From positions 1-64,000 of the forward strand of contig NZ_JACWMW010000006.1 in the NCBI RefSeq assembly GCF_014773275.1: a stretch of DNA of 64,000 bases, given 5' to 3'. The position numbers and the translations under genes were made by a program. Below are positions 55,923 through 64,000 of the stretch, piece by piece. The stretch is from Mucilaginibacter rigui. GTDB lineage: Bacteria; Bacteroidota; Bacteroidia; Sphingobacteriales; Sphingobacteriaceae. The notes beneath the pieces are model-generated. The model worked only from the letters and a program-made list of their open reading frames with translations, was not told the origin of the DNA and ran no database searches. Numbering within the stretch: position 1 is the first letter of the stretch; each line of letters opens with the position of its first letter.

Positions 55923-58460
55923 ATGGAAGCTAAATTTTCGCCACGGGTTAAGGATGTGATACAGTACAGCAGGGAGGAGGCGTTGCGCCTTGGCCATGAT
56001 TATATTGGTACTGAACACCTTTTGCTTGGCCTTATTCGCGATGGCGATGGTGTGGCAATTAAACTATTAAAAGGGCTAACCGTTGATACCGCTAAACTAC
56101 GCCGTGCTGTTGAGGATGCTGTAAAAGGAACAATTGGCACTAATGTACATATTGGCAGTATCCCGTTAACCAAACAGGCCGAAAAGGTTTTGAAAATAAC
56201 TTACCTTGAAGCCAAGATCTTTAAAAGCGATGTGATAGGAACCGAGCATTTGCTGCTTTCTATCCTGCGCGATGAGGATAACATTGCTTCGCAGATACTG
56301 ATGCAGTTTAATGTTAACTACGAAGTATTTAAAAGCGAAGTGGAAGCCAATAAAAACGATGTTACCGACGAAATGCCGGGTTCATCAACAGGTGGTGATG
56401 ACGACTTTAAAGAAGACGATTCATTCACTCAGCCTAAAAAAGTTTCTGACATCAAATCAAAAACACCGGTACTTGACAATTTTGGCCGCGACCTTACAAA
56501 AGCTGCCGAAGAAGGCAAGCTTGACCCTATAGTAGGCCGTGAAAAAGAAATTGAACGTGTATCGCAAATATTATCGCGCCGTAAAAAGAACAACCCTATC
56601 CTGATAGGTGAGCCGGGGGTTGGTAAAAGTGCCATTGCCGAAGGCCTGGCATTGCGTATTGTACAGCGTAAAGTATCGCGTGTGTTGTTTAACAAACGCG
56701 TGGTTACGCTTGATCTTGCATCGCTTGTTGCAGGTACCAAATACCGTGGCCAGTTTGAAGAGCGTATGAAGGCCGTGATGAACGAGCTTGAAAAATCACC
56801 GGATGTAATTTTATTTATTGACGAGATACATACTATAGTTGGCGCAGGAGGCGCATCGGGCTCGCTTGATGCATCAAATATGTTTAAACCAGCTTTGGCA
56901 CGTGGCGAGATCCAGTGCATTGGCGCAACAACATTAGATGAGTACCGCCAGTACATCGAGAAAGACGGCGCTTTAGACCGCCGTTTCCAAAAGGTAATGG
57001 TTGAACCGGCCACACCTGATGAAACTGTTGAAATACTTAACCGCATTAAAGAGAAATACGAAGAGCACCACGGTGTAACTTATACCGACGAGGCTATTAA
57101 CGCCTGCGTTGCTTTAACTACACGTTACATCACCGACAGGTTTTTACCAGACAAGGCTATTGATGCCCTGGACGAATCTGGCTCACGTGTCCACCTCACC
57201 AATATCCACGTTCCGCAGGAAATTTTGGATATCGAGCAAAAAATTGAGCAGATCAAGATCGAGAAGAACAAGGTGGTTCGCAGCCAAAAATATGAGGAAG
57301 CGGCCAAATTGCGCGATACCGAGAAACATTTGCTTGAAGAGCTTGACCAGGCCAAAGCGGTTTGGGAAGCCGAAACAAAATCAAAACGTTACACCGTAAC
57401 CGAAGATAACGTTGCCGAAGTGGTAAGCATGATGACCGGTATACCGGTACAACGTGTTGGCCAGGCAGACAGTGCCAAATTATTAGCCATGGGCGAAACC
57501 ATAGGCAACAAAATTATTGGCCAGGACGATGCCATTAAAAAGCTTACAAGGGCTATACAACGTACCAGAGCGGGCTTAAAAGACCCTAAAAAGCCTATAG
57601 GCTCGTTCATATTCTTGGGCCCTACCGGCGTGGGTAAAACCGAGCTTGCCAAAGAGCTTGCACGCTTTATGTTTGATACCGAAGACGCGCTGATACAGAT
57701 TGATATGAGCGAGTACATGGAGAAATTCGCGGTATCACGTTTGGTGGGTGCGCCTCCGGGTTATGTGGGTTATGAAGAAGGCGGGCAGCTTACCGAAAAG
57801 GTACGCCGCAAACCTTACGCGGTAGTATTACTGGATGAGATAGAGAAAGCCCATCCGGATGTATTTAACATACTCCTGCAGGTATTGGATGAAGGCCAGT
57901 TAACTGATTCATTAGGCCGCAAGGTTGATTTCAGGAACACCATCATCATCATGACATCTAACATCGGTGCACGCCAGCTGAAAGATTTTGGCCAGGGCGT
58001 TGGTTTCAGTACAGCTGCAAAAACAACACAGGCCGATTCACACTCACGTGGTGTGATAGAGAACGCTCTAAAACGCGCTTTCGCCCCTGAGTTTTTGAAC
58101 CGTATTGATGATGTTATTGTGTTTAACTCGTTAGGTAAAGACGAGATCTTTAAGATCATCGATATCGAATTAGGTTTCTTGTTTGGCCGTGTAAATAGCC
58201 TGGGTTACAAAATTGAGTTGACCGAAGCTGCCAAAGAGTTCATCGCCGAAAAAGGTTACGACTCGCAGTTTGGTGCAAGGCCGCTTAAACGCGCCATCCA
58301 GAAATACCTGGAAGACCCAATTGCCGAAGAGATACTGAAAGGCGAACTAACCGAGGGCGATACCCTGATGGTTGATTTTGACAAAGAAACCAACGAGATA
58401 AAGGTGATCGACAAAAAGAACGACGACGTTAAGCCAAAAGAAGAAGAAGAACAGAAGTAA
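55923..58460 (+). CDS. clpC: ATP-dependent Clp protease ATPase subunit ClpC
   Basis: This AAA+ unfoldase feeds ClpP. The 845 residues show two Clp N-terminal repeats (SREEALRLGHDYIGTEHLLL, then KSDVIGTEHLLLSILRDEDN), ATPase 1 with Walker A GEPGVGKSAI (about 228-237) and DEIHTIVGAG, a UVR/middle region (KYEEAAKLRDTEK, about 454), ATPase 2 with Walker A GPTGVGKTELAKEL (about 566-579) and DEIEKAHPDVFN, a VGF ClpP-docking loop (in GQGVGFS, about 692), and a C-terminal sensor-2 domain. The acidic C-tail is long. The terminator directly follows. Confidence 0.96.
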   Translation: MEAKFSPRVKDVIQYSREEALRLGHDYIGTEHLLLGLIRDGDGVAIKLLKGLTVDTAKLRRAVEDAVKGTIGTNVHIGSIPLTKQAEKVLKITYLEAKIFKSDVIGTEHLLLSILRDEDNIASQILMQFNVNYEVFKSEVEANKNDVTDEMPGSSTGGDDDFKEDDSFTQPKKVSDIKSKTPVLDNFGRDLTKAAEEGKLDPIVGREKEIERVSQILSRRKKNNPILIGEPGVGKSAIAEGLALRIVQRKVSRVLFNKRVVTLDLASLVAGTKYRGQFEERMKAVMNELEKSPDVILFIDEIHTIVGAGGASGSLDASNMFKPALARGEIQCIGATTLDEYRQYIEKDGALDRRFQKVMVEPATPDETVEILNRIKEKYEEHHGVTYTDEAINACVALTTRYITDRFLPDKAIDALDESGSRVHLTNIHVPQEILDIEQKIEQIKIEKNKVVRSQKYEEAAKLRDTEKHLLEELDQAKAVWEAETKSKRYTVTEDNVAEVVSMMTGIPVQRVGQADSAKLLAMGETIGNKIIGQDDAIKKLTRAIQRTRAGLKDPKKPIGSFIFLGPTGVGKTELAKELARFMFDTEDALIQIDMSEYMEKFAVSRLVGAPPGYVGYEEGGQLTEKVRRKPYAVVLLDEIEKAHPDVFNILLQVLDEGQLTDSLGRKVDFRNTIIIMTSNIGARQLKDFGQGVGFSTAAKTTQADSHSRGVIENALKRAFAPEFLNRIDDVIVFNSLGKDEIFKIIDIELGFLFGRVNSLGYKIELTEAAKEFIAEKGYDSQFGARPLKRAIQKYLEDPIAEEILKGELTEGDTLMVDFDKETNEIKVIDKKNDDVKPKEEEEQK

Positions 58461-58479
58461 TTACTTCTTCTTAAAATAC

Positions 58480-58515
58480 AAAGCCCGCTTGCAAATTGTA
58501 AGCGGGCTTTTTGTT
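58480..58515 (+). terminator. clpC terminator
   Basis: aaagcccgctt (58480-58490) pairs with aagcgggcttt (58500-58510) around a 9-base loop, followed by a T-run. It may also serve the convergent gene that ends at 58536. Confidence 0.8.
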
Positions 58516-58535
58516 TTATAAATACATTAATGATA

Positions 58536-59606
58536 TCACTTCCCATCCGGCCAGTAATCTATTGGTAGTAGCTGTGCTACCCGGCTATTGCCCCAGGCGT
58601 AGCTAAAAACAGCACCCATAGGGTTTAAAATAGTACCGTTGGTATCAAAGTACAGGTATGGGTCGGTAAAGCTTACGGTTGCATACTGTGGGTGTACTTT
58701 TGCTGCCTTGCCATTTGCTGTTCGTGGTTTGTAAAATACATCCAGATTGGTATTGTAGCCCAATGCAAATATGCCGGGCTTTTCGGTAGGGTGTACATAA
58801 TCAACAGTGCGCAATACATCACTTGATTCGCGGCGGTTAGATGCGAACCCTTTGCTTGTTGAATAGCTACTGATGATCCTTTTACTCTCTACAGCATAAT
58901 TGCTATCCACACGGTTGGCTAATACCTCACGCAAAAAATGCATTGTTGAACCAAAGTAAACATCCCTGCGGTTTTTTTTCCATTGCTTTAACTGAAAATC
59001 GGAGCCCTCCATTTCCTCAAACAACACCGATCCTTCATAGGTTAGCTTGCTTTCGTGCTTATCCATCACAAAATTGGCTATCAGGTATTTTAGCTTATAG
59101 CCCAGGGCGTTATTGGCAATCTCCAGAAAATCGTCGGAATTACCGGTAAGGATTCTTTCGTCGCGGTTGTATTTTAAATCTAAAACCTCGGGATTAAGGA
59201 TCTCGCACTGGCTGGCATAGGCCGATGTACCCAAAAACTGCTCTTTAAATTCTTTTAGCTTTTTTTCGCGTTTGGCATCAACCCCTATCTTCACCTCACC
59301 CAATATCAGGGTTTTAGGTAGTAGTTTAATATCCGGCAATTCAACATTGGTATTTACCATCAAGGTTTTATGATAACCCTCGTATCCCACTACACTCACT
59401 ATCAGATCGTGCTGGCCAGCGTTTAAATTTTTCAATACAAACGATCCATCATCGGCAGATTTGGTGCCGATGGTTTCGTTGTTCAGGAATACACTGGCAT
59501 AGGGTATGGGCTTACCATCGGCTTCACTAATAACTTTGCCCTTAATGGTTAATTGCGCAAAGCAGGTATAAGGCAATAAAAACAATAGTAAACCCAGGTA
59601 CTTCAT
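58536..59606 (-). CDS. CarboxypepD_reg-like domain protein, copy 1
   Basis: The exported protein has 356 residues from the ATG at 59606 (an alternative ATG at 59612 adds Met-Ile), with signal peptide MKYLGLLLFLLPYTCFAQ. Residues about 20-95 form a carboxypeptidase-regulatory-like beta-sandwich (LTIKGKVISEADGKPIPYASVFLNN, NAGQHDLIVSVVGYEGY), the domain common at the N-terminus of Bacteroidota TonB receptors and surface proteins. The rest (LKYNRDERILTGNSDDFLEIANNALGYKLKYLI) is of unknown function. It is a tandem paralogue of the next gene. Confidence 0.82.
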   Translation of the reverse strand: MKYLGLLLFLLPYTCFAQLTIKGKVISEADGKPIPYASVFLNNETIGTKSADDGSFVLKNLNAGQHDLIVSVVGYEGYHKTLMVNTNVELPDIKLLPKTLILGEVKIGVDAKREKKLKEFKEQFLGTSAYASQCEILNPEVLDLKYNRDERILTGNSDDFLEIANNALGYKLKYLIANFVMDKHESKLTYEGSVLFEEMEGSDFQLKQWKKNRRDVYFGSTMHFLREVLANRVDSNYAVESKRIISSYSTSKGFASNRRESSDVLRTVDYVHPTEKPGIFALGYNTNLDVFYKPRTANGKAAKVHPQYATVSFTDPYLYFDTNGTILNPMGAVFSYAWGNSRVAQLLPIDYWPDGK

Positions 59607-59659
59607 AATCATTACAGTAATAACAGGTGTTTCATAGGTTAGTATGCCTAAATATACAA

Positions 59660-60757
59660 TTACTTTTCTTCTGGCGAATAATCAACCGGTAACATTTCTG
59701 CAACACGATTTTTACCCCAATTGCCTTCAAAATTTATACTTGCCGGGTTTTGTATAACACCGTTACTATCAAACAGCGTGTAAGGCTCCTCAAAAGATAG
59801 TATGGTGGTTAAATAATTTGGCATTGTTAATTGTATCACCTTATTATCCGGGCTATTGTCGCGCTTTTTGGTGTACATTAAATATAAACAATCGGTAAAT
59901 TTTAAAGCGAACATGCCTTTTACATCTGTAATGGAGGTATACTCAGTAGTTTTTAACGGTACATTTACCAGGGTTTGAAAATACTTATCGTTAAAGCCGT
60001 TATAACCGGGGTTTGGTTTTCTTATCAGCCTTAATACCTTAAAGCCATTGCCTTCTACATTATCACCTACCACAGCCCGCAAAAAATGCATCGACGAGCC
60101 CTCGTAAGCTATCAATCGGTTTTTTAACCAGCGGCGATGCTGCTTGGGCGTGCCTTTCATTTCCTCAAATAAAGTTGACCCTTCAAAATACAACAGCCCC
60201 GATTTGTTATTTTTGATAAATTTGGATAACAGATATTTAACCTTATAGCCCAGGGCCTTATTCTCTACCTCCAAAAAATCGTATGATGAGCCTGTTAGTG
60301 TTCGCGTAGCTTTATCATACTCCAGGTCAACCATCTCGGGGTTTAAAATTTTACACTCTTTCGCCAATTCCGACGAGCCTAAAAACTCCCGCTTAAAAAC
60401 ATCATACTTCCATGCCCAATCGGGGTCGGGTTTTATAACCACTTCTTTAAGCTGATTTGTTTTTGGCGTTAGTTTAATATCAGGCAGCACCAGGTTCTCG
60501 CCTGCGGCCATAACCATTTGGCGATACGTTTCGAACCCGAGCACGGTTACCACCAGTTCGTACTGCCCCGGTTTTACATGCCGTAATATAAAGGTACCGT
60601 CGGCAGCAGATTTATTACCCACTGTTGCGTTGCTCAAAAACACGCTGGCATCAGCTACAGGGCTTTTATCTGTTGCGTTTGTAAGTTTACCCGTAATGGT
60701 GATTTGGGCAAAACAGGTAAGCGGCAATAAAAAGATGAGTAAGAGTAAACGTTTCAT
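59660..60757 (-). CDS. CarboxypepD_reg-like domain protein, copy 2
   Basis: The 365-residue paralogue of the downstream gene has signal peptide MKRLLLLIFLLPLTCFAQ, a regulatory beta-sandwich (ITITGKLTNATDKSPVADASVFLSN, KPGQYELVVTVLGFETY), then the same unknown C-terminal domain (EFLGSSELAKECKILNPEMV, LEVENKALGYKVKYLLSKF, GSTLFEEMKGTPKQHRRW). Both copies end in LPVDY-type sequence (MLPVDYSPEEK here). Both remain intact. The C-terminal domain matches no enzyme family I know. Confidence 0.82.
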   Translation of the reverse strand: MKRLLLLIFLLPLTCFAQITITGKLTNATDKSPVADASVFLSNATVGNKSAADGTFILRHVKPGQYELVVTVLGFETYRQMVMAAGENLVLPDIKLTPKTNQLKEVVIKPDPDWAWKYDVFKREFLGSSELAKECKILNPEMVDLEYDKATRTLTGSSYDFLEVENKALGYKVKYLLSKFIKNNKSGLLYFEGSTLFEEMKGTPKQHRRWLKNRLIAYEGSSMHFLRAVVGDNVEGNGFKVLRLIRKPNPGYNGFNDKYFQTLVNVPLKTTEYTSITDVKGMFALKFTDCLYLMYTKKRDNSPDNKVIQLTMPNYLTTILSFEEPYTLFDSNGVIQNPASINFEGNWGKNRVAEMLPVDYSPEEK

Positions 60758-60840
60758 AAAAAATAAAGATAACTAATTTTTTAGTTGTTTAAACCTTTTG
60801 CATGATATTTGTTCTTACATACAAAAACACGTTATTAACC

Positions 60841-60860
60841 GTTATGATAGTTGTCATAAC
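60841..60860. promoter_or_regulatory. Palindrome upstream of a small lipoprotein gene
   Basis: GTTATGA-tagttg-TCATAAC has perfect 7-bp arms, loosely extended by aacc / aggtt. It is 29 bp upstream of the ATG at 60889 and operator-like. Confidence 0.5.
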
Positions 60861-60888
60861 AGGTTTATGGCCAAAAAACAAATCACAT

Positions 60889-61272
60889 ATGAAAAAATTA
60901 TTATCTATCCTATGCGTAGCCGTTATTACTCTTACAGCTGCCTCATGTAAAAAAGAAACCATTGTTGCGCCGGGCGCTCAAACATTTTTCCCTAAAGCTA
61001 CTAATTGGACCACAACTGATGGTGGCTTTACTTACTCCGCTGACGTTTCAATGCCTGAAATTGATAGCTACTTCGATAACAATGGAGCGGTGCTTGTTTA
61101 TAACGACCTAGGAAATGGCGAATATGAAGCTTTGCCTTCTGTGTATGGCGGTATTTCTTACCGTTTTACCTATACCGGCGGCCATGTTTATTTAGACGCA
61201 CAAAACAGTGATGGTAACTCTATCACCCCAAAGCCACCTACCCTTAATTTAAAAGTTGTGTTGGTAGACTAA
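60889..61272 (+). CDS. Small lipoprotein of unknown function (127 aa)
   Basis: The predicted lipoprotein has signal MKKLLSILCVAVITLTAASC with lipidated Cys20, followed by Lys-Lys-Glu. The mature part has short beta-like stretches and aromatic residues (GAQTFFPKATNWTTTDGGFT, VYGGISYRFTYTGGHVYLDA) and ends LNLKVVLVD. No recognised domain. The ATG at 60889 begins the signal; longer in-frame starts precede it only with non-signal sequence. A perfect 32-bp palindrome terminator follows. Confidence 0.75.
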   Translation: MKKLLSILCVAVITLTAASCKKETIVAPGAQTFFPKATNWTTTDGGFTYSADVSMPEIDSYFDNNGAVLVYNDLGNGEYEALPSVYGGISYRFTYTGGHVYLDAQNSDGNSITPKPPTLNLKVVLVD

Positions 61273-61287
61273 AACACTATATTAAAA

Positions 61288-61319
61288 CAAAAGGCCTTCG
61301 GATATCCGAAGGCCTTTTG
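61288..61319. terminator. Perfect 32-bp palindrome (bidirectional terminator)
   Basis: caaaaggccttcggat is followed directly by its exact reverse complement (atccgaaggccttttg), giving 16-bp arms with no loop. A-run before and T-run after fit intrinsic termination in both directions, between the lipoprotein and fabI genes. Confidence 0.8.
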
Positions 61320-61407
61320 CGTTAATGAATATGTTGGCATGAGCTTCTCAAAGACTTAGCAAGCCAATGCTTCGAAAACTCAGTATGACATATAGGGAAT
61401 GGAATTA

Positions 61408-62220
61408 TTATTTCTCCATTTGCTCAATCACGGCCTGGGTTACGCCTGTGAACGAGAAACCGCCATCATGAAACAAATTCTGCATGGTTACCATTTTGGT
61501 AAGGTCGCTAAATAGGCTCACACAGTAATCAGCGCACTGGTCGGCATCAGCATTACCCAGCGGGCTCATCTTCTCAGCATAGTTAATAAAACCGTCGAAC
61601 CCTTTTACACCGTTACCTGCAGTTGTGCGTGTTGGCGATTGCGATACCGTATTGATTCGTACGTGTTTTTTAACGCCGTACTGGTAACCAAAGTTACGTG
61701 CAATGCTTTCCAGGTAAGCCTTGTTATCGGCCATATCATTATAATCAGGGAATACACGCTGCGCGGCAATGTAAGTTAGCGCCAATACAGATCCCCATTC
61801 GTTTATAGCATCAAGTTTCATAGCTGTTTGCAACACGCGATGAAAGCTTAGTGCCGATATATCAAGCCCCTTGTGGGTAAACTCGTAGTTGTTGTCGGTA
61901 TAATGGATGCCTTTACGAACGTTAATGCTCATCCCTATCGAGTGAAGCACAAAATCAACACCGCCGCCAAAATGTTCCATGCTTTTGGTGAACAGGTTGG
62001 TTACATCTTCGTTGCTGGTTACATCAGCCGGTATAACAGGGGCATTACATTCCTCTGCAAGTTTATTCAGTTCGCCCATGCGTAATGCCAGCGGCGAGTT
62101 GGTTAAAACTATTTCGGCACCTTCTTCGTGGCAGCGTTGCGCCACCTTCCAGGCTATTGATTGCTCATTTAGCGCACCAAAAATAATTCCCTTTTTACCT
62201 TTTAATAAATTGTAAGCCAT
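61408..62220 (-). CDS. fabI: Enoyl-[acyl-carrier-protein] reductase (NADH), FabI type
   Basis: It carries out the last reduction of the fatty-acid elongation cycle and is the target of triclosan-type inhibitors. The 270-residue SDR-like protein has the FabI variant NAD region KGKKGIIFGALNEQSIAWKV, HSIGMSINV, and the catalytic Tyr-x6-Lys in FPDYNDMADNKAYLES rather than the classical YxxxK. RINTVSQSPTRTTAGNGVKG is the flexible substrate loop. A perfect -7 box TAACTTTG lies at 62244-62251. It is downstream of recN on the same strand. Confidence 0.95.
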   Translation of the reverse strand: MAYNLLKGKKGIIFGALNEQSIAWKVAQRCHEEGAEIVLTNSPLALRMGELNKLAEECNAPVIPADVTSNEDVTNLFTKSMEHFGGGVDFVLHSIGMSINVRKGIHYTDNNYEFTHKGLDISALSFHRVLQTAMKLDAINEWGSVLALTYIAAQRVFPDYNDMADNKAYLESIARNFGYQYGVKKHVRINTVSQSPTRTTAGNGVKGFDGFINYAEKMSPLGNADADQCADYCVSLFSDLTKMVTMQNLFHDGGFSFTGVTQAVIEQMEK

Positions 62221-62243
62221 TGTTTTTAGTTTTATAAGTGGGG

Positions 62244-62251
62244 CAAAGTTA
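62244..62251 (-). promoter_or_regulatory. -7 box for fabI
   Basis: TAACTTTG on the minus strand is a perfect TAnnTTTG match, 23 bases before the fabI ATG. Confidence 0.55.
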
Positions 62252-62322
62252 TGTTTTATTTACAATTTTAGAATTACGATTTTAGATTGCAGGCCAAATC
62301 GTAATTCTAAAAATACAACATC

Positions 62323-63978
62323 TTAAATACCTAACAGTTCCCTTGCATTTTGCAGGGCACTTTCGCCGGGGTTATCGCCGCTTAACATTTTGGCAATTTC
62401 TTGCACACGCTCTTCAACACTCAGCTTTTTTATACGGGTTTTAGTAACCGATTCAGCATCGTCCTTATAAACAAAGTAATGGCTTTGGCCTTTACCAGCA
62501 ATTTGCGGCAGGTGGGTTATAGTTATTACCTGCAGGTTATTTGACAGGCGTTCCATTACCTGCCCTACCTTGTTGGCCACTTCGCCGCTAACGCCTGTAT
62601 CTATCTCGTCAAAAATAATAGTTGGCAGGGCGGTATACTCGGCTATGATTGATTTGATGCTGAGCATTAACCTGCTTAATTCCCCTCCCGATGCCACCTT
62701 GCTCATATCGGCCAGTGCATGACCTTTGTTGGCCGAAAACATAAAGCGGATAGCATCAATACCTGTAGCACCTAAATCTGCCAGCGGCGCTTGCTCAATC
62801 TCTAAAGCAGAATTACTCATGCCCATTTCGGTTAGGTTGGCCAATACCTTTTGCCGAATAACAGGGATAGCTTTACTACGGTTAGCCGATAGTTTATTAG
62901 CGATGCCTGCCAGTTCATCCCTATCGGCACTAATTTGCTTTTGCAACTTTTCTACCGCTTCATCGCCAAACACTGCCTGCTGAATTTTGTCCGACAGGTC
63001 CTCCTGGATGGCCAACAACTCGGCATTGCTATTTACCCGGTGCTTTTTTTGCAGGTTATATAACATGCTTAAGCGGGTATTCACCTCTTCGGCGCGGGCC
63101 TCATTTGTAAAAGTGCGTTGTTCTATATCTTCAACTTCGGCGGCTATATCTTTCAGCTCGATGAGGGTGCTTTTTAAGCGCTTGTGCAGCTCTTCTACAC
63201 CCGGGTTGTATTGTTCTATGGTTGATAGCTGCTGCCCCGCCTCGCGCAGTTGTATAATGGCAGATGTTTCGCCCTCATGCATCAGGTAATGTGCGCCCAG
63301 CAGGTTACGTTTTATTTCTTCGGCATTGGTAAGTGTGGCGAGTTCCTTTTCAAGCCCCTCCTGCTCATCGGCAGCTATGCCGGCCTTTTCAAGTTCATCA
63401 AACTGAAACTGGTAGTAGTCAAGATCGGCTTTGGCTTTATCGTTTTGTGTTATAAGCTCATCAAGCTGTTTAAGAGACTTTTTATATGCGCGATATTTGG
63501 TTTGATAACTACCCAACAACTCGTGATGACCTGCTACACCATCAACAACCAGTAATTGAAACTCCGGGTCGTTAATTTCGCGGGTGGCATGTTGCGAATG
63601 GATGTCTATCAGCTTTTCGCCCAGATTTTTGATTTGGGTAAGATTAACCGGGGTATCGTTCACAAACGCGCGCGATTTGCCATCGGCCGAAATCTCGCGC
63701 CGTAAAACAGTTTCGCCCTCGTAGTCGAGGTCGTTATCCTCAAAAAAGTTCTTCAGATGAAAATCGGCAATTTTAAAAGAGCCTTCTATCACACATTTTT
63801 TTTGCTGATTAAAAAAGTAACGGCTCTCGGCACGCTGCCCTAATATAAGCGACAGGGCCCCTAAAATAATTGATTTACCCGCACCCGTTTCGCCGGTAAG
63901 TATATTAAGCCCCTTATCAAAATTGATCTCGAGGTTATCTATAAGCGCGTAATTTTGTATGGTTAACTTTTGAAGCAT
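62323..63978 (-). CDS. recN: DNA repair protein RecN
   Basis: This SMC-like ATPase acts early in double-strand-break repair. The 551 residues show Walker A TGETGAGKSIILGAL (about 29-43), a coiled-coil middle (residues about 155-370, Glu/Lys/Gln-rich heptads), the ABC signature ASGGELSRLMLSIK (about 425-438) and Walker B TIIFDEIDTGVSG (about 449-461) with ITHLPQIAG. Start MLQKLTIQNYALID is usual. Its start lies 22 bp from the right edge. In related genomes I recall recN directly after the DUF4835 gene, which here ends at 4749. Confidence 0.96.
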   Translation of the reverse strand: MLQKLTIQNYALIDNLEINFDKGLNILTGETGAGKSIILGALSLILGQRAESRYFFNQQKKCVIEGSFKIADFHLKNFFEDNDLDYEGETVLRREISADGKSRAFVNDTPVNLTQIKNLGEKLIDIHSQHATREINDPEFQLLVVDGVAGHHELLGSYQTKYRAYKKSLKQLDELITQNDKAKADLDYYQFQFDELEKAGIAADEQEGLEKELATLTNAEEIKRNLLGAHYLMHEGETSAIIQLREAGQQLSTIEQYNPGVEELHKRLKSTLIELKDIAAEVEDIEQRTFTNEARAEEVNTRLSMLYNLQKKHRVNSNAELLAIQEDLSDKIQQAVFGDEAVEKLQKQISADRDELAGIANKLSANRSKAIPVIRQKVLANLTEMGMSNSALEIEQAPLADLGATGIDAIRFMFSANKGHALADMSKVASGGELSRLMLSIKSIIAEYTALPTIIFDEIDTGVSGEVANKVGQVMERLSNNLQVITITHLPQIAGKGQSHYFVYKDDAESVTKTRIKKLSVEERVQEIAKMLSGDNPGESALQNARELLGI

Positions 63979-64000
63979 AAAAAAAGTATCCTTTTTTTGA

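Noticed and set aside
56429..57046. Minus-strand frame of 205 codons within clpC
   Set aside because: It is antisense to conserved ClpC ATPase motifs; Ser/Arg-rich translation typical of antisense frames.
61337..61395. Another dispersed-repeat copy (aatgcttcgaaaactcagtatgaca-like region)
   Set aside because: It only vaguely resembles common Bacteroidota intergenic repeats and has no partner in the window; too decayed to call.
1..64000. tRNA, tmRNA or other structural RNA genes
   Set aside because: No cloverleaf or other recognisable RNA gene was seen by eye in the intergenic regions; a covariance-model scan would settle it.

Overview
The window reads as chromosomal DNA of a Bacteroidota bacterium, most likely family Sphingobacteriaceae (a Mucilaginibacter- or Pedobacter-like organism). 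The reasons are the promoter grammar (TTTG, about 19 bp, TAnnTTTG), the absence of strong Shine-Dalgarno sites, and Bacteroidota-typical families: a divergent RNA polymerase omega subunit, DUF4835, a GH3-like protein, a DoxX/thioredoxin fusion, CarboxypepD_reg-like proteins, LytTR two-component systems and a CruF/CrtW carotenoid locus. No rRNA or tRNA gene lies inside the window. No prophage, CRISPR array or complete insertion sequence was seen.

Layout. 1-600: leader and four tandem strong promoters on the minus strand, facing off the left edge and most likely serving an rRNA operon. 600-1260: AT-rich, non-coding. 1267-4749: bamD-rpoZ-coaBC-DUF4835. 4767-6207: a TetR repressor and two small membrane proteins, with two matching operators. 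6367-15622: recJ, lptB, a GH3-like gene, folP, and the DUF1599-DoxX-aroK run followed by two secreted proteins. 15648-16118: a palindrome-bracketed element holding a broken GIY-YIG nuclease gene. 16141-22183 (minus): phosphoribosyltransferase, S41 protease, a repeat protein, yebC and a threonine dehydrogenase. 22345-24840: asd, a secreted protein and a DJ-1/PfpI protein. 25044-34065: carotenoid and isoprenoid genes (crtD-like, hemH, crtW-like, ispH, cruF, a glycosyltransferase, two acyltransferases and a hydrolase). 34215-40702: waaA, then the nucleotide-sugar operon ugd-uxs-galE-rfbB-cpsB. 40819-48038: ABC permease, two TlpA-like proteins, an A-type Fe-S carrier, a mutase subunit and dnaA. 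48378-55449: a LytTR/histidine kinase pair, a secreted DUF4932 putative metalloprotease, a DUF4349 lipoprotein and ettA. 55923-63978: clpC, two CarboxypepD_reg-like paralogues, fabI and recN.

Together the genes serve envelope construction (BamD, LptB, WaaA, nucleotide sugars, carotenoid glycosides), essential cofactor, lipid and amino-acid synthesis (CoA, folate, shikimate, aspartate family, heme, isoprenoids, fatty acids) and DNA and protein upkeep (RecJ, RecN, DnaA, ClpC, EttA).

The most unusual content is between the genes. A family of TCATTGCGAG-type palindromes recurs at seven loci. One pair encloses a GIY-YIG nuclease relic. A 141-bp copy 9 kb away shares 53 identical bases with that element but lacks the gene, which looks like a gene-carrying element beside its MITE-like derivative. 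The bamD-DUF4835 cluster and recN, which I remember as neighbours in related genomes, sit at opposite ends of the window on opposite strands, as a roughly 59-kb inversion would leave them.
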